Assembly (NCBI GenBank): GCA_903904005.1 | Contig: CAIVAR010000155.1 | Coordinates: 1-64,000, forward strand | Source of the DNA: an uncultured Anaeromyxobacter sp. | Lineage (GTDB): Bacteria; Myxococcota; Myxococcia; Myxococcales; Anaeromyxobacteraceae | DNA: 64,000 bases | Direction of reading: 5' to 3' | In this document: positions 8,413 through 19,648 of the stretch, piece after piece | How positions within the stretch are numbered: position 1 is the stretch's first letter | How the letters are laid out: every line of letters starts with the position of its first letter | Translations under genes and position numbers: made by a program | Notes under the pieces: model-generated | Database searches by the model: none | What the model was told of the DNA's origin: nothing | The model's input: the letters and a program-made list of their open reading frames with translations, nothing else

Positions 8413-9348
8413 ATGCCCCAGCACCAGAGGCTCGTCATCATCGGGTCCGGTCCGGCCGGCTACACGGCGGCGATCTACGCCGCACGCGCCAACCTGGCCC
8501 CGCTCCTCTTCGAGGGGATGCAGCCCGGCGGGCAGCTCACCATCACCACCGAGGTGGAGAACTACCCGGGGTTCGCCGAGGGCGTGATGGGGCCCGAGCT
8601 CATGGAGCGGATGAAGGGGCAGGCGGAGCGCTTCGGAACGAAGTTCGTGGCCGGAGAGGTCACCCGGATCGACCTCTCCTCCCGGCCGTTCCAGCTCTGG
8701 AGCGAGGGCGACGCGTACACCGCCGACGCGGTCATCGTGGCCACCGGCGCCTCGGCCAAGTGGCTGGGCATCCCGTCCGAGAAGGCCTACCAGGGCAAGG
8801 GCGTTTCGGCCTGCGCCACCTGCGACGGCTTCTTCTTCCGCGGCGTGGACGTCGCGGTGGTGGGCGGAGGCGACACCGCGCTCGAGGAGGCCACCTTCCT
8901 CACCAAGTACGCGAACAAGGTCTACCTCGTGCACCGGCGCGGGGAGCTGCGCGCCTCCAAGGTGATGCAGGAGCGGGCCCGCAAGACCCCCAAGATCGAG
9001 TTCGTGTGGAACGCCGGGGTCGACGAGGTGCTCGGCGACGGAAAGGCCATGACCGGGCTCCGGCTGAAGAGCACGAAGGACGGGAGCACGTCGGAGCTCA
9101 AGGTCCAGGGGTTCTTCCTCGCCATCGGCCACGAGCCCAACACCGGCATCTTCAAGGGCCAGCTCGACATGAACGAGGTCGGTTACCTGAACGTGAAGGC
9201 GCCCTCGACGCGCACCAGCCGGGAGGGGGTCTTCGCCGCCGGGGACGTGGCCGACCCGCACTACCGGCAGGCGGTCACCGCGGCGGGTTCGGGCTGCGCC
9301 GCGGCCATCGACGCCGAGCGCTGGCTGGGCGAGCAGGGCATCCACTGA
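8413..9348 (+). CDS. trxB: Thioredoxin-disulfide reductase
   Basis: Flavoprotein of 311 aa that reduces thioredoxin with NADPH. The N-terminal FAD-binding motif is IIGSGPAGYTAAIYAARA (about residues 9-26). The redox-active pair is C134-A-T-C137-D-G. The NADPH site is VVGGGDTALEEATFLTKYA, and the C-terminal FAD motif is GVFAAGDVADPHYRQAVTAAGSGCAAA. Length and motif order match low-molecular-weight TrxB. The ATG at 8413 has GGAGA seven bases upstream. moaC follows after 13 bases, so the two may be cotranscribed. Confidence 0.95.
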   Translation: MPQHQRLVIIGSGPAGYTAAIYAARANLAPLLFEGMQPGGQLTITTEVENYPGFAEGVMGPELMERMKGQAERFGTKFVAGEVTRIDLSSRPFQLWSEGDAYTADAVIVATGASAKWLGIPSEKAYQGKGVSACATCDGFFFRGVDVAVVGGGDTALEEATFLTKYANKVYLVHRRGELRASKVMQERARKTPKIEFVWNAGVDEVLGDGKAMTGLRLKSTKDGSTSELKVQGFFLAIGHEPNTGIFKGQLDMNEVGYLNVKAPSTRTSREGVFAAGDVADPHYRQAVTAAGSGCAAAIDAERWLGEQGIH

Positions 9349-9361
9349 CCCGGGGGTCGTC

Positions 9362-9862
<501 letters not shown>

Positions 9863-10613
9863 CGGCGTCGGACAGGCCGAGCCGGGCCATCCGGTCGGCC
9901 GCGCGCGGCAGCGCGAGCAGGTCTCCCAGCCCGTCCCCGGCGTGCGACGCGAGGGCGATCCCCTCCGGACCGAGCGCGCGGACGAGCCGCGCCACCTCGA
10001 CCAGGGAGGCCGCGCCCCGGGTCGGGGAGAGCACGGCGCAGCAACCCACCGCGCGGAGCAGCCGCACGCCGGCGGCGTCGACGCCGTCCACGAGCACGGT
10101 GCCGGGGGGCACGCCGCTCTCGCGCAGGACGGCGATCGTCCTCCGGACCGCCCGCGCCGTCTCCCCGGCGGGCACGGTCACGAGCACCGGCCTCCGCAGC
10201 TCCCGCGCCAGCTCCAGCTGACGGGAGAGGAGCTCCTCCTCCCGCGGCGTCCCGGACCCCGGGCCGATCGGCCCGATGGCGGCCACGCCCCGCCGGGAAA
10301 GCCACTCGGGAAGCTCGACGAGGAGCGCCTCGGTCCCGCGCGCCGGGATCCGGCCCGGAGGGATGGAGAGCGCCCCGTAGGCGGCGAGCCCGCCCCGGCG
10401 CAGCCGCCCCACCGCCAGGGCGAGCGCCTCCCAGTCCCGCCGGAGCGCCGCGGCGGTGACGGGCGTGCCCCGCCCGGCGAGCGGGAGCAGCGCCCCCCGC
10501 ACGCCGAAGAAGCGCACGTCGGCGACGTCCCGGGCGGTGAGCGCCGCCCCGTGGAGGTGCGCGTCGAAGAACACGGGCCGAGCCTAGCACCGGCGGCGCC
10601 GGCCCACGCGCCG

Positions 10614-12266
10614 TCAGGGAACGGCGGCCCGCCCGTCGAGCCGCGGCTCGCTTGCCCCCTCGCGCCAGCCGGTGGCCGGGTCGACCCGCACCGCCTGCGG
10701 GTTCCCGAAGGGCTCGGCCCGATCCTGGATCCGGTGCCCGCGCGCCTCCAGGGCCTTCCGGGTGGCTTCCTGGAGGGCGCCCGGTTCGGCGAGGATCACG
10801 TCCGGCCTCCACTGGTGGTGAATGCGGGGCGTGCCGAGCGCCTGGTCGAGCGCCATCCTTCCGTCGATGGCGCGCAGGATCGCCCAGGCCACGGTGGACG
10901 GGATCGTGCTGCCCCCGGGCGACCCCACGGCGAGGAGGATCTTCCCGTCCAGGCCGAAGACCAGGGTCGGCGACATCGAGGAGAGGGGCCGCTTGCCCGG
11001 GACCGGCAGGTTCAGGTCCCCACCCTCGAGCCCGAAGGCGTTGCGCGCGCCCGGGGCGGCGTCGAAGTCGTCCATCTCGTCGTTGAGCAGGATGCCGGTC
11101 CCCGGGACCACCACGCCCGACCCGAACCACAGGTTCTCGGTGGTGGTGAGCGCGACCGCGTTCCCCTCCGCGTCCACCACCGACACGTGCGAGGTGTGCC
11201 CGTCCCGGATCTCGCCAGGGGGCCCCGACGGAGTCGCGCGCTCGCCCATGGCCGCGCGCGACCGGGTCGCGAAGGCCTGCGAACTCATCTCCCGGGCCAC
11301 CTCGTCGGCGCCCGGCGCGAAGTCCGGGTCGGCCAGCGCGTCGCCCCTCCTCTCGAAAAGCCGCTTCTCGGCCTCGACGAAGACGTGGAGGTACCGCTCC
11401 GGGAGCCGGGCCGCATCCTCCGGCCGCTCCCCCTCCATCGCCCGGAGCAGGCCGAGGACGACGGCGCCGCCGGCCGAGGGCGGCGGGAAGGTGGCCACCC
11501 GGTGCCCCCGGAACTCGCCCCACAGCACCTCGCGGCTCCGGGTGCGGTAGGCGGCCAGGTCGCGGGCGGTCAGCAGGCCGCCGCGGGCCCGGACGGCCGC
11601 CGCGATCCGCTCGGCGAGCGGACCGCGATAGAAGGCCTCCGGGTCCCTTCCCAGGAGCCGAAGGGTCGCCGCCAGCTCCTTCTGGACCAGCAGGCTGCCG
11701 GGCACGGGCGGTTCGCCCCGGACCAGGAAGGTGGAAGCCCCGGTGGGATCCTGGAGGAGGCAGGACCGCTCGGCGCTCGCCGCGCGCGCGGTGAGGCGCC
11801 CGACCGGGACCCCTTCCCGCGCCAGCTTCACCGCCGGCGCGACCAGCTCCGGGAGCGGCTTCCGTCCGAAGCGGCGCGCGATCTCCGCGTAGCCCTTCAT
11901 CGCGCCGGGAACGGCCACCGCGAGCCCGCCGCAGCGGGAACGCAGCGGGTCGGGCTTGCCGTCCACGAGGAACATGTCCTTCGTGGCGGCCGCGGGGGCG
12001 GTCTCGCGGAAGTCCACGGCGTACACCCGGTCCTCCCGGGCCACGTAGACGAGCGCCAGGCCGCCCCCCCCGATCCCGGAACTCTGCGGCTCGGCCACCG
12101 AGAGGGCGAAGGCGGCGGCCACCGCCGCGTCGGCAGCGTTCCCCCCCGCCCGCAGGACCGCCGCCCCGGCCTCGCTCGCCGCCGGGTGGGCGGTGGCCAC
12201 GGCGCCGCGTGGCGAGACGGCCACGTGGGCGAGGAGGAGCGATGCCAGGAGGGGTACGGCGGGCAT
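10614..12266 (-). CDS. ggt: Gamma-glutamyltranspeptidase
   Basis: Ntn-hydrolase of about 550 aa that cleaves gamma-glutamyl bonds such as glutathione and self-processes into two chains. The start chosen is ATG 12266, giving a signal-like MPAVPLLASLLLAHVAVS. Early motifs are ATAHPAASEAGAAVLRAGGNAADAAVAAAFAL. The processing/nucleophile site is DGHTSHVSVVD with Thr358. Substrate-binding segments are TTTENLWFGSGVVVPGTGILLNDEMDDF and LSSMSPTLVF, plus the glycine pair in AVGSPGGSTI. It likely acts outside the cytoplasm. It is divergent from glmU across 85 bases. Confidence 0.92.
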   Translation of the reverse strand: MPAVPLLASLLLAHVAVSPRGAVATAHPAASEAGAAVLRAGGNAADAAVAAAFALSVAEPQSSGIGGGGLALVYVAREDRVYAVDFRETAPAAATKDMFLVDGKPDPLRSRCGGLAVAVPGAMKGYAEIARRFGRKPLPELVAPAVKLAREGVPVGRLTARAASAERSCLLQDPTGASTFLVRGEPPVPGSLLVQKELAATLRLLGRDPEAFYRGPLAERIAAAVRARGGLLTARDLAAYRTRSREVLWGEFRGHRVATFPPPSAGGAVVLGLLRAMEGERPEDAARLPERYLHVFVEAEKRLFERRGDALADPDFAPGADEVAREMSSQAFATRSRAAMGERATPSGPPGEIRDGHTSHVSVVDAEGNAVALTTTENLWFGSGVVVPGTGILLNDEMDDFDAAPGARNAFGLEGGDLNLPVPGKRPLSSMSPTLVFGLDGKILLAVGSPGGSTIPSTVAWAILRAIDGRMALDQALGTPRIHHQWRPDVILAEPGALQEATRKALEARGHRIQDRAEPFGNPQAVRVDPATGWREGASEPRLDGRAAVP

Positions 12267-12351
12267 GCCCCCATGGGTAGCACGGCCCGGCGGGACGGGT
12301 ACCTGGGGGCGGTTCTTGATTCCCGCCCCGCGTGGCCCTAGCCTCGGCGCC

Positions 12352-13782
12352 ATGCCGACCAAGTCGAAGAAGCGCAAGGGAAGCGCCCCGCTCGCCGCCA
12401 TCGTCCTCGCCGCCGGGAAGGGCACGCGCATGAAGACGCGCCGCGCCAAGGTCCTGCACAGGGTCTGCGGCCGGCCCATGGTGTACTTCCCGGTGAAGCG
12501 GGCCCTCGAGGCCGGCGCCGACCCCGTGGTGGTGGTGGTCGGGCACCAGGCCGACGAGGTGGAGGCGGAGCTCCGGGCCGCGTTGCCCGACGCGCCGTTG
12601 CGCTTCGCCCGCCAGGAACGGCAGCTCGGGACCGCCCACGCGGTGCTCGCCGCCAAGGGGTGCCTGCGCGGCCACACCGGCCCGGTGATGATCCTCTCCG
12701 GCGACACGCCGCTCCTCACCACCCACACGCTGGCGTCGGTGGTGGACGCGCGCACCTCCCCCCAGTCGCTCGCCTTCGCCACCATGGACCTCGAGAACCC
12801 GGAGGGCTACGGACGCGTGGTCCACGCCCCGGGCAAGGGACCGGCCCTCATCGTCGAGGAGAAGGACGCCACCCCCGAGGAGCGGCAGATCCGGGAGGTG
12901 AACGCCGGCCTCTACGTCGCCGACTCGGGCTTCCTCTGGTCCACGCTGGCCCGCGTCGACGCCAAGAACGCCCAGCGGGAGTTCTACCTGACCGACCTCG
13001 TGGCGCTCGCGGCCGACGGCCCGGGCGCCGTGGCGGTGCGGGTCTCCCCGGTGGAGGCCCAGGGCGTCAACGACCAGGAGGACCTCTCCCTCGCGGTGCG
13101 CGCCATGACCCGGCGCATCGCCGCCTCGCTCATGGAGTCCGGCGTGACGCTCGAGGATCCGGAGCGCTTCGACGCCGACGAGGGGGTGGTGGTGGGTCCG
13201 GACACGATCATCGAGCCCTGCGTGCGGCTGCGCGGGGCGACCCGGATCGGCTCGGGCTGCGTCATCGGCCAGGGCGCCATCCTCTCCGACACCACGGTGG
13301 GGGACGGCGTCGAGATCCTCCCCTACTGCCACTTCGACCGGGCCCGCATCGGCGACCGCTGCCGCGTGGGTCCGTTCTCCCGGCTCCGCCCCGAGGCCTC
13401 GCTCGCCGAGGAGGTCCACGTCGGCAACTTCGTGGAGCTGAAGAAGACCTCGATGGGCAAGCGCTCCAAGGCGGGCCACCTCACCTACCTGGGGGACGCC
13501 ACCGTCGGCGCCGACGTGAACGTGGGCTGCGGCACCATCACCTGCAACTACGACGGCGAGCGCAAGCACCCGACCGTCATCGGCGACGGGGTCTTCGTGG
13601 GCTCGGACTCGATCCTCGTGGCCCCCATCTCCATCGGCAAGGGGGCCTACGTGGCCGCCGGCTCGACGCTCACCGAGAGCGTCCCGGCCGGCGCGCTGGC
13701 CCTCGGCCGTTCACGACAGGTGAACAAGGCCGGATGGGCCCGGAAGCGGGCGTCTTCGAAGATCTCCGGGAAGGGGCACTAG
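12352..13782 (+). CDS. glmU: Bifunctional GlmU: GlcN-1-P acetyltransferase / GlcNAc-1-P uridyltransferase
   Basis: 476 aa from ATG 12352. The N-terminal uridyltransferase half has the nucleotide-sugar signature LAAIVLAAGKGTRMKTRRAKVLH (about residues 13-35), RQLGTAHAV and ILSGDTPLL. The C-terminal half is a left-handed beta helix of hexapeptide repeats with the GlmU motifs NFVELKKTSMGKRSKAGHLTYLGDA and GTITCNYDGERKH. The product is UDP-GlcNAc for peptidoglycan, lipid A and probably the exopolysaccharide locus downstream. glmS starts three bases after its stop. A basic KSKKRK tail precedes the first motif. Confidence 0.96.
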   Translation: MPTKSKKRKGSAPLAAIVLAAGKGTRMKTRRAKVLHRVCGRPMVYFPVKRALEAGADPVVVVVGHQADEVEAELRAALPDAPLRFARQERQLGTAHAVLAAKGCLRGHTGPVMILSGDTPLLTTHTLASVVDARTSPQSLAFATMDLENPEGYGRVVHAPGKGPALIVEEKDATPEERQIREVNAGLYVADSGFLWSTLARVDAKNAQREFYLTDLVALAADGPGAVAVRVSPVEAQGVNDQEDLSLAVRAMTRRIAASLMESGVTLEDPERFDADEGVVVGPDTIIEPCVRLRGATRIGSGCVIGQGAILSDTTVGDGVEILPYCHFDRARIGDRCRVGPFSRLRPEASLAEEVHVGNFVELKKTSMGKRSKAGHLTYLGDATVGADVNVGCGTITCNYDGERKHPTVIGDGVFVGSDSILVAPISIGKGAYVAAGSTLTESVPAGALALGRSRQVNKAGWARKRASSKISGKGH

Positions 13783-13785
13783 CCG

Positions 13786-15621
<1,836 letters not shown>

Positions 15622-15788
15622 AACTGCGCCAGGAGCGGGAACCCACGGACGCTGCGGGGGGGGATGCGTCCGGAGGCTCCGCTCCTGGCGACCGACGCCC
15701 GATTCCGGGCGCGCGGATCTTCGAGGGTTGCCCCTCTATCGGGTGAGACACCTGGGGTGGGCTTCCCGTGCCACCCCGATCCCTGTTT

Positions 15789-17171
15789 TCACCTGGCGCG
15801 TGTGAGCCGGAGGACGGCGCCGGACGCGGTCGTGTTCACGGTGACGCCCGAGCGGTTGGCGAGGAGGTAGATCTCCCCCTCGGCGTCCTCGCCGAAGCCC
15901 AGGACCGCCCATCCGAGCGTGGGGCTGCCGGCCACGCCGAGCTCGGTCACGCACTGCCGCGTCCCGGCACAGGGGGTGTCGGAGAGCACGAAGAGCCTCC
16001 CCTGGGGCGTCGCGAAGACGCGCGAGTAGTCGCCGAAGACGTACCGGCCCCGGAGCTCGTGGATGGCCTTGCCCCGGTAGACGAAGCCGCCGACGGAGGC
16101 GGTTCCCTCCCTCACGCCCGCCACGGCGGTGGTGTGGTCGTACTGGGCCACCGGGTCCACCATGCCGGCCGGCGCCCCGGGGCTGTCGGCCGTCACGAAC
16201 CCCGCGCTGTCGAAGAGGAAGGTCCCCTCCTTGACGGGCCAGCCGTGGTTCCTCCCCGGCCGGACCACGTCGACCTCCTCGACGTCGTTCTGGCCGACGT
16301 CGGCGGCCCAGAGCCGGCCGGTCTTGCGGTCGAAGGACATCCGGAACGGATTGCGGAAGCCCCAGGCCCAGACCTCGTCGACGCCGCCGCCGAGGATGGG
16401 GTTCTCCTCCGGGATGCCGTACCTGCCGTTCCGGGAGTCCCTTCCGAGGGGATCGATCCGCAGGATCTTGCCGAGCAGGTTGCCGGGGGCGAGGCTCTGC
16501 CCGTTTCCGCCCGGGGCGTGGCCCGGGCCGACGTCGTTGGCGGCGCCGCCGTCGCCGACCGACACGTAGAGCATCTCGTCCCGCCCGAACACCAGGGTTC
16601 CGCCGTTGTGGTTGAACTGCGGCTTGTCGATGCGGAGCACCTCCCGGGCGCTTCCCGGGTCGAGGACCAGGTCCCGCGCCTCGGGGTCGAGGACCGCCCA
16701 CTCGATGACGACGCTCTGGCAGTTCGCGACCACGCCCGCCGGTTGGGTCGTGAAGTCGGCCGGACCGGCCACCGGCTCGGAGGTGAAGGTGTAGAGGAGG
16801 CCGTTCTCCTCGAAGTCCGGGTGGAAGGCGAGGCCGAGGAGACCGCGCTCGTCGTAGCCGCGGAAGATGCCGAGCCGGACCAGGCGGGAGGAGAGGTCGG
16901 CGAAGAGCCGCTTCCCGCCGCGCCCCAGGTCGATGTCCCAGATCTGGCCGTTCTGATCGGCGACGAAGAGGTGGCGTCGGTGGCCCGGCGCCACGGCCGC
17001 GGCGGTGGGCGCGAGGAGGCCGTCGGCCACCTGCTCGAGCCCGATGGTGACACCGCTCGCTGGAATGGGAGCCGGGATCGGGTCCACGAGCTTCGTCCCC
17101 TGGGCGCTTGCAGGCCCGGCGAGGAGGAGCGCGGAGAGGACCCAGAGCGGGTAAGTCTCGTGCTTCTTCAT
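15789..17171 (-). CDS. Secreted PQQ-type sugar dehydrogenase family protein
   Basis: 460-aa beta-propeller protein with signal peptide (LWVLSALLLAGPASAQ, cleavage near residue 23). Family motifs are GLLGLAFHPDFEENGLLYTF, FNHNGGTLVFGRDEMLYVSVGDGG, GNLLGKILRIDPLG, VWAWGFRNPFRMSFD and ADVGQNDVEEVDVV. These are the signature blocks of soluble glucose/sorbosone dehydrogenases, the same propeller fold as human HHIP. It probably oxidises sugars or aldoses in the periplasm with PQQ. No PQQ biosynthesis genes are in the window. It is convergent with glmS and divergent from the exopolysaccharide locus. Confidence 0.85.
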   Translation of the reverse strand: MKKHETYPLWVLSALLLAGPASAQGTKLVDPIPAPIPASGVTIGLEQVADGLLAPTAAAVAPGHRRHLFVADQNGQIWDIDLGRGGKRLFADLSSRLVRLGIFRGYDERGLLGLAFHPDFEENGLLYTFTSEPVAGPADFTTQPAGVVANCQSVVIEWAVLDPEARDLVLDPGSAREVLRIDKPQFNHNGGTLVFGRDEMLYVSVGDGGAANDVGPGHAPGGNGQSLAPGNLLGKILRIDPLGRDSRNGRYGIPEENPILGGGVDEVWAWGFRNPFRMSFDRKTGRLWAADVGQNDVEEVDVVRPGRNHGWPVKEGTFLFDSAGFVTADSPGAPAGMVDPVAQYDHTTAVAGVREGTASVGGFVYRGKAIHELRGRYVFGDYSRVFATPQGRLFVLSDTPCAGTRQCVTELGVAGSPTLGWAVLGFGEDAEGEIYLLANRSGVTVNTTASGAVLRLTRAR

Positions 17172-17386
17172 GTTTTGCCTCGTTCGGTTGGTTGTGACCG
17201 CCCGGACCGGGGCATCCCGGCCGGGTCCCCTGTTCCCACACTTCGGACCGGGCCAAGGCGCCAGGAATTTCGTGGACCGATCGAGGAAAAGTTCTTTGTG
17301 TACGAATAGTTACGTTTACTTTCCTCCCTCGCAGGGCGCCGTGGCCCCCGTTCACGTGACACGGATTGTTGACCGTCCCGGGCTTG
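17172..17386. promoter_or_regulatory. Control region of exopolysaccharide locus
   Basis: This 215-base gap separates the divergent sugar dehydrogenase gene from the first exopolysaccharide gene. A pronounced low-GC island covers about 17265-17330 (GGAATTT, AAAAGTTCTTTGTG, GAATAGTTACGTTTACTTT). It is the best candidate for the promoter or operator of the locus. No -35/-10 pair or known operator can be defined with confidence. Confidence 0.4.
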
Positions 17387-19648
17387 ATGGGTGTCAAGCC
17401 CGACATGGAGACAGCCAGGCGCCCGGTCGCGAGGAAGCGCACCCCCAAGCTGGTCGACCCCCCGCGGATCGACCTCGTCGACACCGTCGCATCCGAAGAT
17501 CCCGACGACTCGGCCCTCCGGGAGTGGGCGCAGCTCGTCTCGAGCTCGCGCTGGCTCATCGCCGGGGTGGTGCTGGCCTGCCTGGCGGTGACGGGGGCCT
17601 GGGTGCTCGTCGCGACGCCGATCTTCCGCTCCGACGCGGTGGTGCAGGTGGAGGAGCGGGCCAAGGGGATCGCCGGACTGGAGGAGTTGACCGCCGCCTT
17701 CTCGAGCACGACGCCGGCGGAGACCGAGATCGAGGTCATCCGCTCCCGCGCGCTGCTCGGGGGCGTGGTGGAACGGCTCGGCCTCGACGTCATCGCGGTC
17801 CCGCGCCACTTCCCGGTCGTGGGGGCCGCCGTGGCCCGGCGCCGGGACGGGTCGGGGCCCGCCTCCGCGCCGCCGATGCTCGAGGGCTTCGGCTGGGGCG
17901 GCGAGCGGATCGGGGTCGGGCGGCTCGACGTGCCGGAGCCGCTGCTCGGCAAGACCCTCGCTCTCACCGCCGGTGAGAACGGCCGCTACACCCTGGCCGA
18001 CGCCGACGGACGCCCGGTCCTCGAGGGAACGGTGGGCGCCCCGGCCTCGGCGGGCGGCGTCGAGCTCTTCGTCTCCCGCCTGGAGGCGAGGCCCGGGACC
18101 CGCTTCCGACTGACCCGTCTTCCGCTCGAGGAGGCGGTCGAGCGGCTGCAGGCCCGGCTCGCCGTGGGCGAGCGGGGGCGCAAGACCGGCATCCTCCAGA
18201 TCGCGCTCGAGGGTCCGGACCGCGACGTCGTGGCCCGCACGGTCGACGCCGTGGCCCAGGACTACCAGCGCCAGAACGTCGACCGGCGCAGCGCCGAGGC
18301 GGAGAAGACGCTCGCATTCCTGAGCGGCCAGCTCCCCACGCTGCGCGACAACCTCGACACGGCCGAGGCCGCGCTCGAGAAGTACCGGCGCACGCACGGC
18401 CGGGTCGACGTGGGGCTGGAGACCAAGGGGGTCCTCGACCGGTCCGCCGAGACCGAGCGCCGTCTCTCCGAGCTCCTCCTGCAGCGCACCGAGCTGCGCC
18501 AGCGCTTCACCGACAGCCACCCGACGGCGCTCGCGCTCGAGGACAAGATCGGCAAGCTGCGCGGCGAGCGGGATGCCTCCCTGGCCCGGCTCCGCGACCT
18601 TCCCGAGGCCGAGATGCGCTCCGCCTCGCTCCTGCGCGACGTGAAGGTGGCCAACGAGCTCTACCTGCTCGTCGTGAACAAGGTGCAGGAGCTCAAGGTG
18701 GTGAAGTCGGGGACGGTCGGCAACGTCCGGGTCCTCGACACCGCCGTGCGGGCCCGCCGACCCATCCGCCCCGATCCCCTGCCGGCGCTCGCCGCGGCGC
18801 TCGCCGTCGGCCTCGCCCTCGGCATCGGGCTGGCCTTCCTCCGCCGGGCGCTGGCGCGCGGGATCGAGGACCCGGAGGCCGTCGAGCGGGTCACCGGCCT
18901 CTCCGTTTACGCCTCCGTGCCCCACAGCGACGCCCAGGCCGCGCTGGCCCGTTCCCAGCGGCGCGGCGGCTCGCTCGAGAACCCGCTGCTCGCACGGCAC
19001 GACCCGAACGACCTCGCCGTCGAGGCGCTCCGGGCGCTGCGCACCAGCGTCGCCTTCGCGCTCGCCGAAGGGGACGGAAACGTCGTGGCGCTCGGCGGTC
19101 CGAGCCCGGGCGTCGGCAAGTCCTTCGTGGCCGCCAACCTGGCCCAGGTGCTCGCCGAGTCGGGCAGCCGCGTGCTGCTCGTCGACGCCGACCTCCGCAA
19201 GGGGCGGCTCCACGAGCTGCTGGGCGGCGGCGGGGAGACCGGGCTCGCCGAGATGATCGCCGCCGGGGAACCGCTGCCGGGCGCGGTGCGCCCCACCGCC
19301 CAGGCCGGCCTCGACTTCCTCCCCCGGGGACGGATCGCCCCCAACCCGTCGGAGCTGCTCGCCAGCGACCGCTTCCGCAAGGTGATGGAGTGGGCGTCGC
19401 GCAGCTACGACGTCGTGGTGGTCGACACCGCGCCCATCCTGGCGGTGACCGACGGCGTGCTGGTGAGCCGCCACTGCGCCGTCAACCTGCTGGTCCTCCG
19501 GGCCGGGCGCCACCCCGTGCGGGAGATCGGCGCGGCGGTGAAGGCCTACGCCCAGGGCGGCGTGGAACTCCACGCGGTGGTGCTGAACGGGGCTCGTCCC
19601 TCCCGCGCCGGCGGCCACGGATACCACTACCAGTACTCGTACCGGTGA
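17387..19648 (+). CDS. Wzc-type polysaccharide co-polymerase and BY-kinase
   Basis: About 753 aa. The N-terminal Wzz part has a membrane segment at about residues 52-75, a periplasmic coiled-coil region (about 270-430, with EKTLAFLSGQLPTLRDNLDTAE) and a second membrane helix (about 460-485). The C-terminal cytoplasmic bacterial tyrosine kinase has Walker A GGPSPGVGKS, Walker A' LLVDADLRKG and Walker B VVVDTAP, ending in a tyrosine cluster YHYQYSYR. It controls chain length and export of the polysaccharide. The start is uncertain: ATG 17387 is used, but ATG 17405 is also possible and neither has a strong ribosome-binding site. Confidence 0.9.
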   Translation: MGVKPDMETARRPVARKRTPKLVDPPRIDLVDTVASEDPDDSALREWAQLVSSSRWLIAGVVLACLAVTGAWVLVATPIFRSDAVVQVEERAKGIAGLEELTAAFSSTTPAETEIEVIRSRALLGGVVERLGLDVIAVPRHFPVVGAAVARRRDGSGPASAPPMLEGFGWGGERIGVGRLDVPEPLLGKTLALTAGENGRYTLADADGRPVLEGTVGAPASAGGVELFVSRLEARPGTRFRLTRLPLEEAVERLQARLAVGERGRKTGILQIALEGPDRDVVARTVDAVAQDYQRQNVDRRSAEAEKTLAFLSGQLPTLRDNLDTAEAALEKYRRTHGRVDVGLETKGVLDRSAETERRLSELLLQRTELRQRFTDSHPTALALEDKIGKLRGERDASLARLRDLPEAEMRSASLLRDVKVANELYLLVVNKVQELKVVKSGTVGNVRVLDTAVRARRPIRPDPLPALAAALAVGLALGIGLAFLRRALARGIEDPEAVERVTGLSVYASVPHSDAQAALARSQRRGGSLENPLLARHDPNDLAVEALRALRTSVAFALAEGDGNVVALGGPSPGVGKSFVAANLAQVLAESGSRVLLVDADLRKGRLHELLGGGGETGLAEMIAAGEPLPGAVRPTAQAGLDFLPRGRIAPNPSELLASDRFRKVMEWASRSYDVVVVDTAPILAVTDGVLVSRHCAVNLLVLRAGRHPVREIGAAVKAYAQGGVELHAVVLNGARPSRAGGHGYHYQYSYR

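Noticed and set aside
13783-13785. glmS ribozyme-type leader
   Set aside because: Only three bases separate glmU and glmS, so no leader RNA can fit.
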